Assembly (NCBI GenBank): GCA_019689555.1
Contig: JADGHE010000004.1
Span: forward strand, 25,974 to 89,973
DNA from: Variibacter sp.
GTDB lineage: Bacteria; Pseudomonadota; Alphaproteobacteria; Rhizobiales; Xanthobacteraceae
Length of the DNA: 64,000 nucleotides
Direction: 5' to 3'
Every line of letters starts with the position of its first letter. Within the stretch, counting starts at the first letter, position 1. This document shows, piece by piece, positions 54,597-62,816 of this stretch. Below the pieces are notes generated by a model, which was not told the DNA's origin, made no database searches, and saw only the letters and a list, made by a program, of their open reading frames with translations. Both the position numbers and the translations under genes were made by a program.

Positions 54597-55613
54597 CTAG
54601 CGGACCGGCGGGCCGTATTGCAGCCCGCCCTTGGTCCACAGCGCGTTGAGGCCTCGCGCGATCTTGAGCGGCGAGCCCTGGCCCACATTGCGCTCGAACA
54701 CCTCGCCGTAATTGCCCACGTGCTTGACGATGCGATAGACCCAGTCCTTGGTCAGGCCGAGCTGCTCGCCGTAATTGCCCTCCGTGCCGAGCAGGCGCTT
54801 GACCTCCGGATTGTCGGATTTGAGCATCTCGTCGACATTGGCCTTGGTGATGCCCAGCTCCTCGGCGTTGAGCATGGCGAAGTGGGTCCACTTCACGATG
54901 TCGAACCACTGGTCGTCGCCGTGGCGCACCGCGGGCCCGAGCGGCTCCTTGGAGATGATCTCCGGCAGGACGATGTGCTCGTCCGGATTCGCGAGCCGCA
55001 GGCGCGAGGAGTAGAGGCCGGAGGCGTCCGTCGTATAGGCGTCGCAGCGGCCGGTGTCATAGGCCTTCACCGCCTCGTCGATGGTCGCGAAGGTGACGGT
55101 CTTGAGCCGCATCCTGTTGGCGCGGAAATAATCGGCGAGGTTGAGCTCCGTCGTGGTGCCCTGCTGCACGCAGACGGCGGCGTCGTTGAGCTCGAGCGCG
55201 GAATTGACCTTGAGCGCCTTGCGCACCATGAAGCCCTGGCCGTCGTAATAGTTCACCCCCGTGAAATTCAGCCCCAGGGAGGTGTCGCGCGAGCTCGTCC
55301 AGGTGGTGTTGCGCACCAAAACGTCGACCTCGCCGGACTGCAGCGCGGTGAAGCGGTCCTTGGCGGTCAGGGGCACGAATTTGACCTTGGTCGGGTCGTT
55401 GAAGACCGCGGCCGCAATGGCGCGGCAGAAATCGACGTCGAGGCCCGTCCAGTTGCCTTGCGCATCGGGCTGGCTGAAGCCGGCGAGGCCCGTATTGGTG
55501 CCGCAATTGAGGGCGCCGCGCGACTTCACGGCATTGAGCGTCTGGGCCGACGCCGCGGCGGCCGCAAGCCCGACCGCCGCTGCGACGGCGAACGTGGTGA
55601 GGACGTGTTTCAT
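54597..55613 (-). CDS. aapJ: General L-amino acid ABC transporter substrate-binding protein
   Basis: A 338-residue family 3 binding protein. Signal peptide 'MKHVLTTFAVAAAVGLAAAAASAQ' (cut after about residue 24), then 'LNAVKSRGALNCGTNTGLAGFSQPDAQGNWTGLDVDFCRAIAAAVF' and 'VDVLVRNTTWTSSRDTSLGLNFTGVNYYDGQGFMV', typical of AapJ. It binds L-amino acids in the periplasm and delivers them to AapQM. It leads the aap operon, with metC divergent 245 nt away. Confidence 0.96.
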   Translation of the reverse strand: MKHVLTTFAVAAAVGLAAAAASAQTLNAVKSRGALNCGTNTGLAGFSQPDAQGNWTGLDVDFCRAIAAAVFNDPTKVKFVPLTAKDRFTALQSGEVDVLVRNTTWTSSRDTSLGLNFTGVNYYDGQGFMVRKALKVNSALELNDAAVCVQQGTTTELNLADYFRANRMRLKTVTFATIDEAVKAYDTGRCDAYTTDASGLYSSRLRLANPDEHIVLPEIISKEPLGPAVRHGDDQWFDIVKWTHFAMLNAEELGITKANVDEMLKSDNPEVKRLLGTEGNYGEQLGLTKDWVYRIVKHVGNYGEVFERNVGQGSPLKIARGLNALWTKGGLQYGPPVR

Positions 55614-55858
55614 GGCAAAAGGTGCTCCGTCATTCCCTGTTCCCGCATACTCGGCGAACTGTGAACGGGATGGCTCGATCCTTAGGCTCCGGCATGACGT
55701 CGATCTGCTCGTCGCCGGCCGCTCGCACGCCATGACCAGCGACCGGAACCTCCGGGTTTCGCGGTTGACGTCATCTGAGAACGATAACCTACCGAGGTCA
55801 AGTGGTTGACCCCGAGCGCCGCTGCGGGGGTAAATGGCGGCGTGGCTGGAGATGGTCC

Positions 55859-57106
55859 ATGAAACCCGATCAGAACGACGGGAGCGGGAGCCGCCGCAGC
55901 CTCGCCCTCGACACCCGCCTGGTGACGGGAGGGCGGGACCCCTTTGCGCACTTCGGTTTCGTCAATCCGCCCGTCTATCACGGCTCGACGGTGCTCTATC
56001 CCACGGCCGCCGACATGGTCGCGCACCGCGCGCGCTACGTCTACGGCCGGCGCGGCACGCCGACCTCGGAGGCGCTGGAGTCGGCGCTGCGCGATCTCGA
56101 AGGGCCGCAATGCGCGGGCGTGGCGCTGATGCCCTCGGGACTGTCGGCCATCGCGACCGCGCTGCTCGCCGTCACGAACAGCGGCGACCATGTGCTCGTC
56201 AGCGACAGCGTGTACCGGCCGACCCGGACCTTCTGCGACTCCGTCCTGAAGCGCTTCGGCGTCGAGACCACCTATTACGATCCGCTCATCGGCGCGGACA
56301 TCGCCACGCTCTTTCGACCGAGCACGCGCGCCGTGTTCGTGGAGTCGCCGGGATCGCAGACCTTCGAGATGCAGGACGTGCCGGCCATCGCCGCCGTCGC
56401 GCACGCGCGGGGCGCGGTCGTGCTCGCGGACAATACCTGGGCCACGCCGATCTACTTCCGGCCGCTGGAGAAGGGGGTCGACCTCGCGATCCAGGCCGGC
56501 ACGAAGTACATCGCGGGCCATTCCGACGTCATGCTCGGGACCGTTTCCGCCAACGCCGCGCTCTGGCCGCGGCTGAAGGAAACCGTGATGCAGATGGGCG
56601 TGTGCGTGGGGCCCGACGATATCTATCTCGCGCTTCGCGGCTTGCGCACGATGGGCGTGCGGCTGCGGCGCCATCAGGAGTCGGGGCTCAAGATCGCGCG
56701 CTGGCTCGCCGAGCGCCCGGAAGTGCTGCGCGTGCTGCACCCCGGGCTGGAGACGGACCCGGGATACGCCATCTGGCGGCGCGATTTCAGCGGCGCGTCG
56801 GGCCTCTTCAGCGTCATTCTCAAGCCGGCGCCGCAAGAGGCAGTGTACGCCTTCCTGGACTCCCTCACATTGTTCGGGATGGGCTTTTCATGGGGCGGCT
56901 ACGAGAGCCTCGTCGTGTGGTTCGACTGCTCGTCCTACCGGACGGCGACGCGCTGGAATCCGGGAGGGCCCGCCCTGCGCTTCCATATCGGGCTCGAGGA
57001 TCCGGACGATCTCGTCGCCGACCTCGAACAGGCCTTCGCGAAGCTGCGCGCGGCCTCCTCAAGCGCCGACGGCGCGCCGCAGAACGCGACCGATGCGCCG
57101 CCATGA
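55859..57106 (+). CDS. metC: Cystathionine beta-lyase
   Basis: A 415-residue Cys/Met-metabolism PLP enzyme. PLP-binding Lys216 sits in 'AGTKYIAGHSDVMLG', Asp191 in 'VLADNTWATP', and 'YGRRGTPTSEALESALRDLEG' and 'SLTLFGMGFSWGGYESL' are typical of MetC. It cleaves cystathionine to homocysteine, pyruvate and ammonia. ATG 55859 is chosen over upstream in-frame starts. It is divergent from aapJ and overlaps the convergent PAP2 gene by 48 bp. Confidence 0.93.
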   Translation: MKPDQNDGSGSRRSLALDTRLVTGGRDPFAHFGFVNPPVYHGSTVLYPTAADMVAHRARYVYGRRGTPTSEALESALRDLEGPQCAGVALMPSGLSAIATALLAVTNSGDHVLVSDSVYRPTRTFCDSVLKRFGVETTYYDPLIGADIATLFRPSTRAVFVESPGSQTFEMQDVPAIAAVAHARGAVVLADNTWATPIYFRPLEKGVDLAIQAGTKYIAGHSDVMLGTVSANAALWPRLKETVMQMGVCVGPDDIYLALRGLRTMGVRLRRHQESGLKIARWLAERPEVLRVLHPGLETDPGYAIWRRDFSGASGLFSVILKPAPQEAVYAFLDSLTLFGMGFSWGGYESLVVWFDCSSYRTATRWNPGGPALRFHIGLEDPDDLVADLEQAFAKLRAASSSADGAPQNATDAPP

Positions 57107-57925
57107 GGGGCCGGGCAGAGCGCGCACTGCGCCCTCCGGAGTCCGGACGAAGGCAAACCGGCGCGACGCGAACCAGTTGCGCACGATGAGCGCCCCCAAG
57201 ACGCCGGCGACCGCCCCCGCGACGACGTCGCTCGGGTAATGGGCCGAGACGGCGACGCGGCTCACCGCGATCACCAGCGCGAACCACCACAGCGGCACGC
57301 GCAGCCGCGGGCACAGCGCGCCGATGGCGAAGGCGGCCGCGAAGGCCGTCGTACCGTGCCCCGAGGGCAGGCTCGCAAAGGTGACGTCCCACTTGAACGG
57401 CTCAAATTCGAACGGACTGTGCGTCTCGAACAGGTGCGGCCGCGCGCGGCCGATCATGCGCTTGAGGATCGTCACCACCAGGCCGGGCAGGCCGACGGCC
57501 ACGAAGACATAGCCAAGGCGCGCCACCAGCGCCGCCAGCACGAGCCGATCGAAACGGCGCAGCGCGGGGGACGAGACGGCCGCAATCGCGCCGATCAGCA
57601 CCGCAAGCGGAATGAGCAACCAGCCCGACTGGCCGAGATCGGTCACCCGGGCGAATCCCGCGATTACCCAGCCCGGCAGATGCCGCTGCTGAACGATCGC
57701 CAGCGCGTCCAGGAACACCATGGCCGCGACGGTCGCCGCGCCCCCTGCCGTGATGCCCACGACCAGCGGCCCCGGGCCCATCCCGATCGGCGAGATCTGC
57801 GCCGGCCGGATCCGTTGCGCGGACCCGAGCGCCTGGATCCATTCGGCGAGGTTCGCGAGCGTCCTGCGTAGGATCAGTCCCCTGGACCACGATGCGGACT
57901 CACCCGTGGGTCCGGCGATCGCCAT
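57059..57925 (-). CDS. PAP2 superfamily membrane phosphatase
   Basis: A 288-residue PAP2 protein with the complete catalytic signature: K155-x6-R162-P163 ('KRMIGRARP'), PSGH at 187-190, and S222-R223-x5-H229-x3-D233. Helices flank these loops, placing the active site on the periplasmic face. Substrates could be phosphatidic acid, undecaprenyl diphosphate or lipid A phosphates. GGAGG 6 nt before ATG 57925. The last 16 codons overlap metC on the other strand. Confidence 0.9.
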   Translation of the reverse strand: MAIAGPTGESASWSRGLILRRTLANLAEWIQALGSAQRIRPAQISPIGMGPGPLVVGITAGGAATVAAMVFLDALAIVQQRHLPGWVIAGFARVTDLGQSGWLLIPLAVLIGAIAAVSSPALRRFDRLVLAALVARLGYVFVAVGLPGLVVTILKRMIGRARPHLFETHSPFEFEPFKWDVTFASLPSGHGTTAFAAAFAIGALCPRLRVPLWWFALVIAVSRVAVSAHYPSDVVAGAVAGVLGALIVRNWFASRRFAFVRTPEGAVRALPGPSWRRIGRVLRRAVGA

Positions 57926-58244
57926 CACGCCTCCACGTCGTCGGGAATCAAGCTGTCGGGAATCAGTCCGCCGGCAGTTTCGATAGATCTGTAGCGCGGG
58001 CAACACTGCAGAAATTCGCGTCGATCGTCAATTTCGCCGGCACCCGCAACCTCGAGAGAGGGATGCCCTGCGGGCCGGGGCCGTGGATGCCGCGGGCGCG
58101 CCGCGCCTCCGCCGCCCGTCAGGCGCACGAAGGGGGGCCGGGCGTTGCGATCGGCGCAGCTCGTCCCGGTCCCGAAGGCGATGCATGCACTTGCGCGCCG
58201 GGCCGCGCAAAACGCGTCGCCCAGGTAAGCAGACACCGCGATCG
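57926..58244. other. 319-nt gap between PAP2 and amidase genes
   Basis: No gene seen. A short direct repeat, GTCGGGAATCA, occurs twice about 16 nt apart near 57940-57965. The region should hold the PAP2 promoter (reading left); the amidase ends at 58245. Nothing else is evident. Confidence 0.6.
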
Positions 58245-59648
58245 CTAGCGGCGCGGCGCCGCAAGCGTCGCAAACGGCCGCAGGCTTTCGAAGGCGCGCG
58301 CCGCGCGCAGCACCAGCGCGTCGGCGTGCGCCGGCCCGACGATCTGGAGCCCGATCGGCAGCCCGTCGGCCGTGAACCCGCAGGGCACCGAGGCCGCCGG
58401 CTGCTGCGTGATGTTGAAGGGATAGGTGTAGGGCGACCACGTCACCCATTGGTCGCCGAAGCTGCCGTCGGTGGGCGCTTCGAGCCCGGCTTCGAGCGCG
58501 GGGATCGCCATTTGCGGCGTCAGCAGCAGGTCGTAGCGCTGGTGGAACCGGTGCATGATGTTGGCGTATTCGGCGCGCCGGTTGGCGGCCGCGAGATAGT
58601 CCGTGAGCGTGTAGCGCTTTCCGCGCTCGGCGACGCGCAGGAAGCCCGGGTCCATCTTGGCGCGGTCGGCGGCCGAAAACGCCTCGACCACGGTCGCAGA
58701 CACCGCCTGCCACAGCGTGAGAATGATCTCGGCCGGGTCGGGAAAGCCCGGGTCCGCCTCCTCCACATGCGCGCCCAGCTCCTCGAAGGCGCGCGCGGCG
58801 GCCGCCGTTGTCGCCTCGACCTCCTTATCGAGCTTTTGGACGTAGCCGAGCCGCGGGCTCCAGGCGATGCGGAGGCCCCTCACCCCCTCCTCCAGCCCGA
58901 TCCTGAAGTCCGGCGGCGTGGTGTTCCAGGCCGCCATGTCGCGTCCGTCCGGCTCCGCGATCACCGTGAGCATCAGCGCCGCATCCGTCACCGTGCGGGT
59001 GATCGGTCCCGTATGCGAGAGGGTTCCGAACGGCGAGGCCGGGTAGGCCGGGACGCGGCCGAAGCTCGGCTTGAAGCCGAAAACGCCCGAGAAGGACGCC
59101 GGAATGCGGATCGAGCCCGCAGCGTCCGTGCCGATGTGAAGCTGGCCGAGATTGAGCGCCGCGGCCGCCGCCGCCCCGCCCGAGGAGCCGCCCGGCGTGC
59201 GGTCGAGCTTCCAGGGATTGCGGGTGACGCCGGTGAGCGGCGAGTGGCAGACGCCGATCCAGCCGAATTCGGGCAGCGTCGTCTTTCCGAGCAGCACCGC
59301 CCCGTGCTCGCGCAGCCGCGCAACGGCGGGCGCGTCTTCCGCGACCGGCCGCTCGTCGCTCGTGAGCGAGCCGCGGCGACAGGGCCAGTCCTTCGCCAGC
59401 ACATTGTCCTTCACGGTTGCGGGCACGCCGTCGACGAGGCCCAGCGGCTCGCCTTTGGCCCAGCGCTGCTCGGAGGCCTTGGCGCTCGCCAGCGCGCGCT
59501 CGGGATCCGTGAGGACGAAGGCGTTGATCTCCGGCTCGAAGCGTTCGATGCGCGCGAAGGCGTCGCGCGCCACCTCGACGGGCGAAAGCGCGCGACGGCG
59601 GTAGAGACGCACGAGCTCGGCGGCAGTGAGGGCGGAAAGGTCGGTCAT
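58245..59648 (-). CDS. Amidase (amidase-signature family)
   Basis: A 467-residue amidase-signature protein. The catalytic Ser-cis-Ser-Lys elements are visible: Lys in 'ATVKDNVL', the Gly/Ser-rich 'GGSSGGAAAA' and the nucleophile in 'TDAAGSIRIPASFSGVFGFKPSFGRVP'. It hydrolyses amide bonds; the substrate could be a nitrile-derived amide, an aryl amide or a peptide amide. The ATG is at 59648. The Ldh2-family gene lies 79 nt upstream on the same strand, so the two may form an operon. Confidence 0.93.
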   Translation of the reverse strand: MTDLSALTAAELVRLYRRRALSPVEVARDAFARIERFEPEINAFVLTDPERALASAKASEQRWAKGEPLGLVDGVPATVKDNVLAKDWPCRRGSLTSDERPVAEDAPAVARLREHGAVLLGKTTLPEFGWIGVCHSPLTGVTRNPWKLDRTPGGSSGGAAAAAALNLGQLHIGTDAAGSIRIPASFSGVFGFKPSFGRVPAYPASPFGTLSHTGPITRTVTDAALMLTVIAEPDGRDMAAWNTTPPDFRIGLEEGVRGLRIAWSPRLGYVQKLDKEVEATTAAAARAFEELGAHVEEADPGFPDPAEIILTLWQAVSATVVEAFSAADRAKMDPGFLRVAERGKRYTLTDYLAAANRRAEYANIMHRFHQRYDLLLTPQMAIPALEAGLEAPTDGSFGDQWVTWSPYTYPFNITQQPAASVPCGFTADGLPIGLQIVGPAHADALVLRAARAFESLRPFATLAAPRR

Positions 59649-59727
59649 GGCGTAACCGGGATGGACGTGGAGGAACGGGCGACCTCGATCCTAGTCGCGT
59701 CCACCGGCGGACGTCGAGCGCTCCGCC

Positions 59728-60831
59728 TCACCGCGCGCGCAGCGGCGCGATGCCCAGTTGCGCCGCGACATCGTCGAGCTGGCGCAGCAGCGCGGCCGTG
59801 AGCGGAACGCCGTCGCGCAGCCGCTCGCGCATGCGCCGGCTGCGCTCGCCGCCGGGCACGCGGATGCGCTCCACGCCCGGCAGCCGCTGCGAGTTGCGCA
59901 GGTCGCGGATGTGGCGGTCGATCTCCGCCTTGAACACCGGGAGCGGCAGAAAGCGCGCGACGTCGAGCGCAATGACGAACTGGCCGGTGTTCGTCTCGCG
60001 GTCGCGGTCGCCGCCGAAGTCCTGCACGTCGCGGCCGAACGCGGCGCGGTTGAGCGGTCCCGCCAAAAGGCCGATGACGAGCGCAAGCCCGCTGCCCTTG
60101 TAGCCGCCGATCGGCAGCAGCGTGCCCTCCGCCGCCCGCTCGGGATCGGTGATCGGCTTGCCCTCGGTGCGGTCGATGACCCACCCTTCGGGAATGGGCC
60201 GCCCCTCCAGCATGTGCTTGCGGATCGCCCCGAACGAGGAGACCGACGTCGCGATGTCGAGCACGACCGGCGGCTCCTCCCCGGCCGGAATGGCGACGGC
60301 GATCGGGTTCGTGCCCAGCATCGGCTCCGCCCCGCCCGAGACCGCCATGTGGTTGGCGCTCGAGGCCGCGCCGTAGATACCGATCATGCCGTGCTCCAGC
60401 GCGAGGGCCGCATAGACCCCGCCCGCACCGGCGTGATTGGACCGGCGCGCGCCGACCCAGCCAACGCCGGCTTCGCGGGCGAGCGCGATCGCGGTTTCTG
60501 CCGCCAAGGTCATGACGAGATGGCCCATGCCGTTGTCGCCGTCGACGACGGCGGTCGCCGGCCCGCGCTCGGCGATGCGGATGGTGGGGCGCGGATTGAT
60601 GGTGCCGCGCCGCAGCCAGGGCACGTATTGCGGCAGCCGGGCGATGCCGTGCGTGTCGATCCCGGCGAGGTCCGCATCGATCATCCGCTGCGCGACCACC
60701 GCCGCATCGGCCGGCGGCAACCCGCACGCGGCGAGGGCGTCGGCGATGAAGGCGCGCACGGCCTCGACCGGAACGGGGGAGTCCGCAGGGCCCGCCTCTT
60801 CGGCGCTTCGTGTCCTGTCTTCGATGATCAT
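59728..60831 (-). CDS. Malate/L-lactate dehydrogenase family oxidoreductase (Ldh2/YlbC type)
   Basis: A 367-residue member of the LDH2/MDH2 family, which is unrelated to classical lactate dehydrogenase: 'DADLAGIDTHGIARLPQYVPWLRRG', 'VDGDNGMGHLVM', 'ARRSNHAGAGGVYAALALEHGMIGIYGAASSANHMAV', 'GTNPIAVAIPAGEEPPVVLDIATS' and 'PIGGYKGSGLALVIGLLAGPL'. Members reduce 2-oxo acids or delta1-piperideine-2-carboxylate with NAD(P)H. The substrate is not clear. ATG 60831. Confidence 0.92.
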   Translation of the reverse strand: MIIEDRTRSAEEAGPADSPVPVEAVRAFIADALAACGLPPADAAVVAQRMIDADLAGIDTHGIARLPQYVPWLRRGTINPRPTIRIAERGPATAVVDGDNGMGHLVMTLAAETAIALAREAGVGWVGARRSNHAGAGGVYAALALEHGMIGIYGAASSANHMAVSGGAEPMLGTNPIAVAIPAGEEPPVVLDIATSVSSFGAIRKHMLEGRPIPEGWVIDRTEGKPITDPERAAEGTLLPIGGYKGSGLALVIGLLAGPLNRAAFGRDVQDFGGDRDRETNTGQFVIALDVARFLPLPVFKAEIDRHIRDLRNSQRLPGVERIRVPGGERSRRMRERLRDGVPLTAALLRQLDDVAAQLGIAPLRAR

Positions 60832-61364
60832 CGCAGTCGACTTCTCCTTGAAGGCCTCCTCGCGCCCTTGGCGGCTGGACGGCGGCGGAACGGCGACCCG
60901 GACGATGATCGCGGTCGCGAGCAGGGCCGCGCTGATCGAACGATAGAAGAAGCGGGCGGGTCGCCGCGCGCAAGCAGCATCGCGCGTTCGCGCGTTTCCT
61001 CCAAGAGCGGACCGAGCAGACGTAGCCGTCCGCCGTGGGCGGCTTCGACCTCCTGCGGAGCGACGAGACCGCTGCCGCCCGGCTTGTTCTCGACCACGCG
61101 GCTTGCCTTGCGATCGTTTTTCGCCCGGTGCGACGCGCGTTGCAGCGTGTGGCAGAGGGCCGTGCCTGCGCCGGCCATGTTTCGTCTCACGAATCCGTGA
61201 GTTTGCGGTGCGGCCCGCGCCGGAGACGCGCCCCGCGCCGGGACGGCGAAGCGATACTTCCGGTTGATCGCCCCGCGGCGCTCGCTCACAATGCCGGCGC
61301 ATCGACCAGTGGCGCAACGACCGCGAAAGACCGGTCGCGCCTGTGAACGGGAGGAAACAAAATC
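60832..61364. other. 533-nt region between Ldh2-type gene and NitT/TauT binding protein
   Basis: No intact gene. On the minus strand it contains a decayed fragment resembling a Bug/TctC binding protein (61011-61100, annotated separately). The end carries the leader of the binding-protein gene. It probably includes divergent promoters, none clear enough to mark. Confidence 0.6.
61011..61100 (-). pseudogene. Possible remnant of a Bug/TctC-type substrate-binding protein
   Basis: About 30 codons read 'RVVENKPGGSGLVAPQEVEA' and then 'AHGGRLRLLG'. The VVENKPGGSGL stretch is characteristic of tripartite tricarboxylate (Bug/TctC) binding proteins. The flanking frame shows no further family motif and no export signal, so a degraded leftover is the best reading, although chance similarity is possible. 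Confidence 0.4.
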
Positions 61365-62378
61365 ATGCGCATGGCGCCCAAATGCGCGGCGTTGCTCGCC
61401 GCGACTGCGCTGCTTGCGGGCGGGATCGCTGGACCTGCGGCGGCGCAGGCACCCAAGGTGAGGTTCGGCGTGATCGCCGGGCCGCCGCCGATCTTCGCCG
61501 CCATCATCGGCTACGTCGCGGCCGAGCAGGGCTTCTTCAAGAAGCACGGTGTCGATGTCGAGCTGAAATATCCGGAGTCGGGAACGGCCGCCGCGCGCGC
61601 GCTGATTGCCGGCGACATCGACGTGGCGCAGGCCCCCTCGGCGCTGACCATCAACCAGATCTCCAACGCGGACGCGGACGTGGTCGCCATCTGGGGCATG
61701 CCGCATTCGAGCCATGTCCTGGTGACGACGGACCACAATGCCGAGTGCAAGGACACCAAGGGCCAGCCGGTCGGCATCGACGTCATCGGCGGGGCGCGGG
61801 CCAATTCGTTGCGCCTCATCCTCGCATCGTGCGGCCTGAAGCTCGAGGACGTGCAGCAGATCGCCCTGCCTTCCACCGCCACCATGCAGGCGATGATCGC
61901 CGACCGGATGAAGTTCGGCATCCTGCACTTCGACGAGATCCCGGTGATCGCGCAGCAGGGAAAGCCGGTGAAGATCGTCAAGCGCCTCGTCGACGTGAAC
62001 CCCGACAGCCACTTCCTCGTGCTCACCGTGCGCAAGAGCGACCTCGCCAAGAACCGCGAGCCCTATGTGCGCTTCATGGCCGGATTCATCGAGACCGCCC
62101 GCTTCATCAACGATCCGAAGAACGCCGACCGCGTGGCCGAGATCGCAACCGTGACGACGCGCACCAAGGAGCAGGCGAAGAACGCCCTCGAGTTCCTGAA
62201 CCCGCTCGGCTACTGGCCGGCGAACGACGACGGGCTCGATCGCGACAAGCTCGAGGCGGTGACGGCGACCATGGTCAAGGTCGGCAACATCCGGCCGGGC
62301 AAGATGCCGGTGAGCTACGACCGGCTGGTCGACCGCAGCATCTGGCGCGACGCGGCCGCCATGCTCGACAAGAAGTAG
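61365..62378 (+). CDS. NitT/TauT-type ABC transporter substrate-binding protein
   Basis: A 337-residue periplasmic binding protein of the SsuA/THI5-like group: signal peptide 'MRMAPKCAALLAATALLAGGIAGPAAAQ', then 'KVRFGVIAGPPPIFAAIIGYVAAEQGFFKKHGVDVELKYPESGTAAARALIAGDIDVAQAPSAL'. Ligands of this group include taurine, nitrate, thiamine precursors and aromatic acids; none can be assigned here. GGAGG lies 10-13 nt before the ATG. No permease or ATPase gene is adjacent. Confidence 0.88.
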   Translation: MRMAPKCAALLAATALLAGGIAGPAAAQAPKVRFGVIAGPPPIFAAIIGYVAAEQGFFKKHGVDVELKYPESGTAAARALIAGDIDVAQAPSALTINQISNADADVVAIWGMPHSSHVLVTTDHNAECKDTKGQPVGIDVIGGARANSLRLILASCGLKLEDVQQIALPSTATMQAMIADRMKFGILHFDEIPVIAQQGKPVKIVKRLVDVNPDSHFLVLTVRKSDLAKNREPYVRFMAGFIETARFINDPKNADRVAEIATVTTRTKEQAKNALEFLNPLGYWPANDDGLDRDKLEAVTATMVKVGNIRPGKMPVSYDRLVDRSIWRDAAAMLDKK

Positions 62379-62533
62379 GCGCCCGCCGCCGGGCCGCCAT
62401 CCGGAAAGGCGTCACGGCCGGCCGGCCCCGCTGCGCGGGGCCCGCGCAAAGTCCCCGCGGGTCTGCGCCCTTGCAGCCCGCGAACGGTTGCGGCAGAAAC
62501 AGGGCTCGCGGCGGGCGGGACGCGAGTCCAAAC

Positions 62534-62614
62534 GAGCATCCGCAGGATCGACGCGGTCGGTTCGAGAAGAAAACGGGCATCCGCGAGATCGACGCGGCTG
62601 GTGAGAAGAAAAGG
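62534..62614. repeat. Two imperfect copies of a 40-nt element before tRNA-Arg
   Basis: Copy 1 (62534-62574) and copy 2 (62575-62614) share GCATCCGC, GATCGACGCGG and GAGAAGAAAA in the same order, with a few indels. The second copy runs into the tRNA-Arg 5' end. It looks like a local duplication of the tRNA leader. Confidence 0.6.
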
Positions 62615-62689
62615 CCCCGTAGCTCAGCTGGATAGAGCATCAGACTTCGAATCTGAGGGTCGGGAGTTCGAATCTCTCCGGGGTCACCA
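62613..62689 (+). tRNA. tRNA-Arg (anticodon UCG)
   Basis: 77 nt with CCA encoded. Acceptor GGCCCCG pairs with CGGGGTC (one G-U); anticodon stem TCAGA/TCTGA holds loop CTTCGAA with anticodon TCG; T-arm GGGAG/CTCTC carries TTCGAAT. Discriminator is A. Confidence 0.96.
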
Positions 62690-62816
62690 ATCCCGAACCG
62701 CGCGGCCAACCTGAACGGACCCGGCGGTCGCACGCACTTCGGCCAATCCCGTCTGTCCGGCGGCGCCGGCCAAGCCACGGGCGCGGCCCTTGTCCGCGTC
62801 CGGACCGGCGACCACA

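Noticed and set aside
55614..55858. SAM- or other riboswitch between aapJ and metC
   Set aside because: No conserved riboswitch core could be recognised by eye; a covariance-model search would be needed to revisit this.
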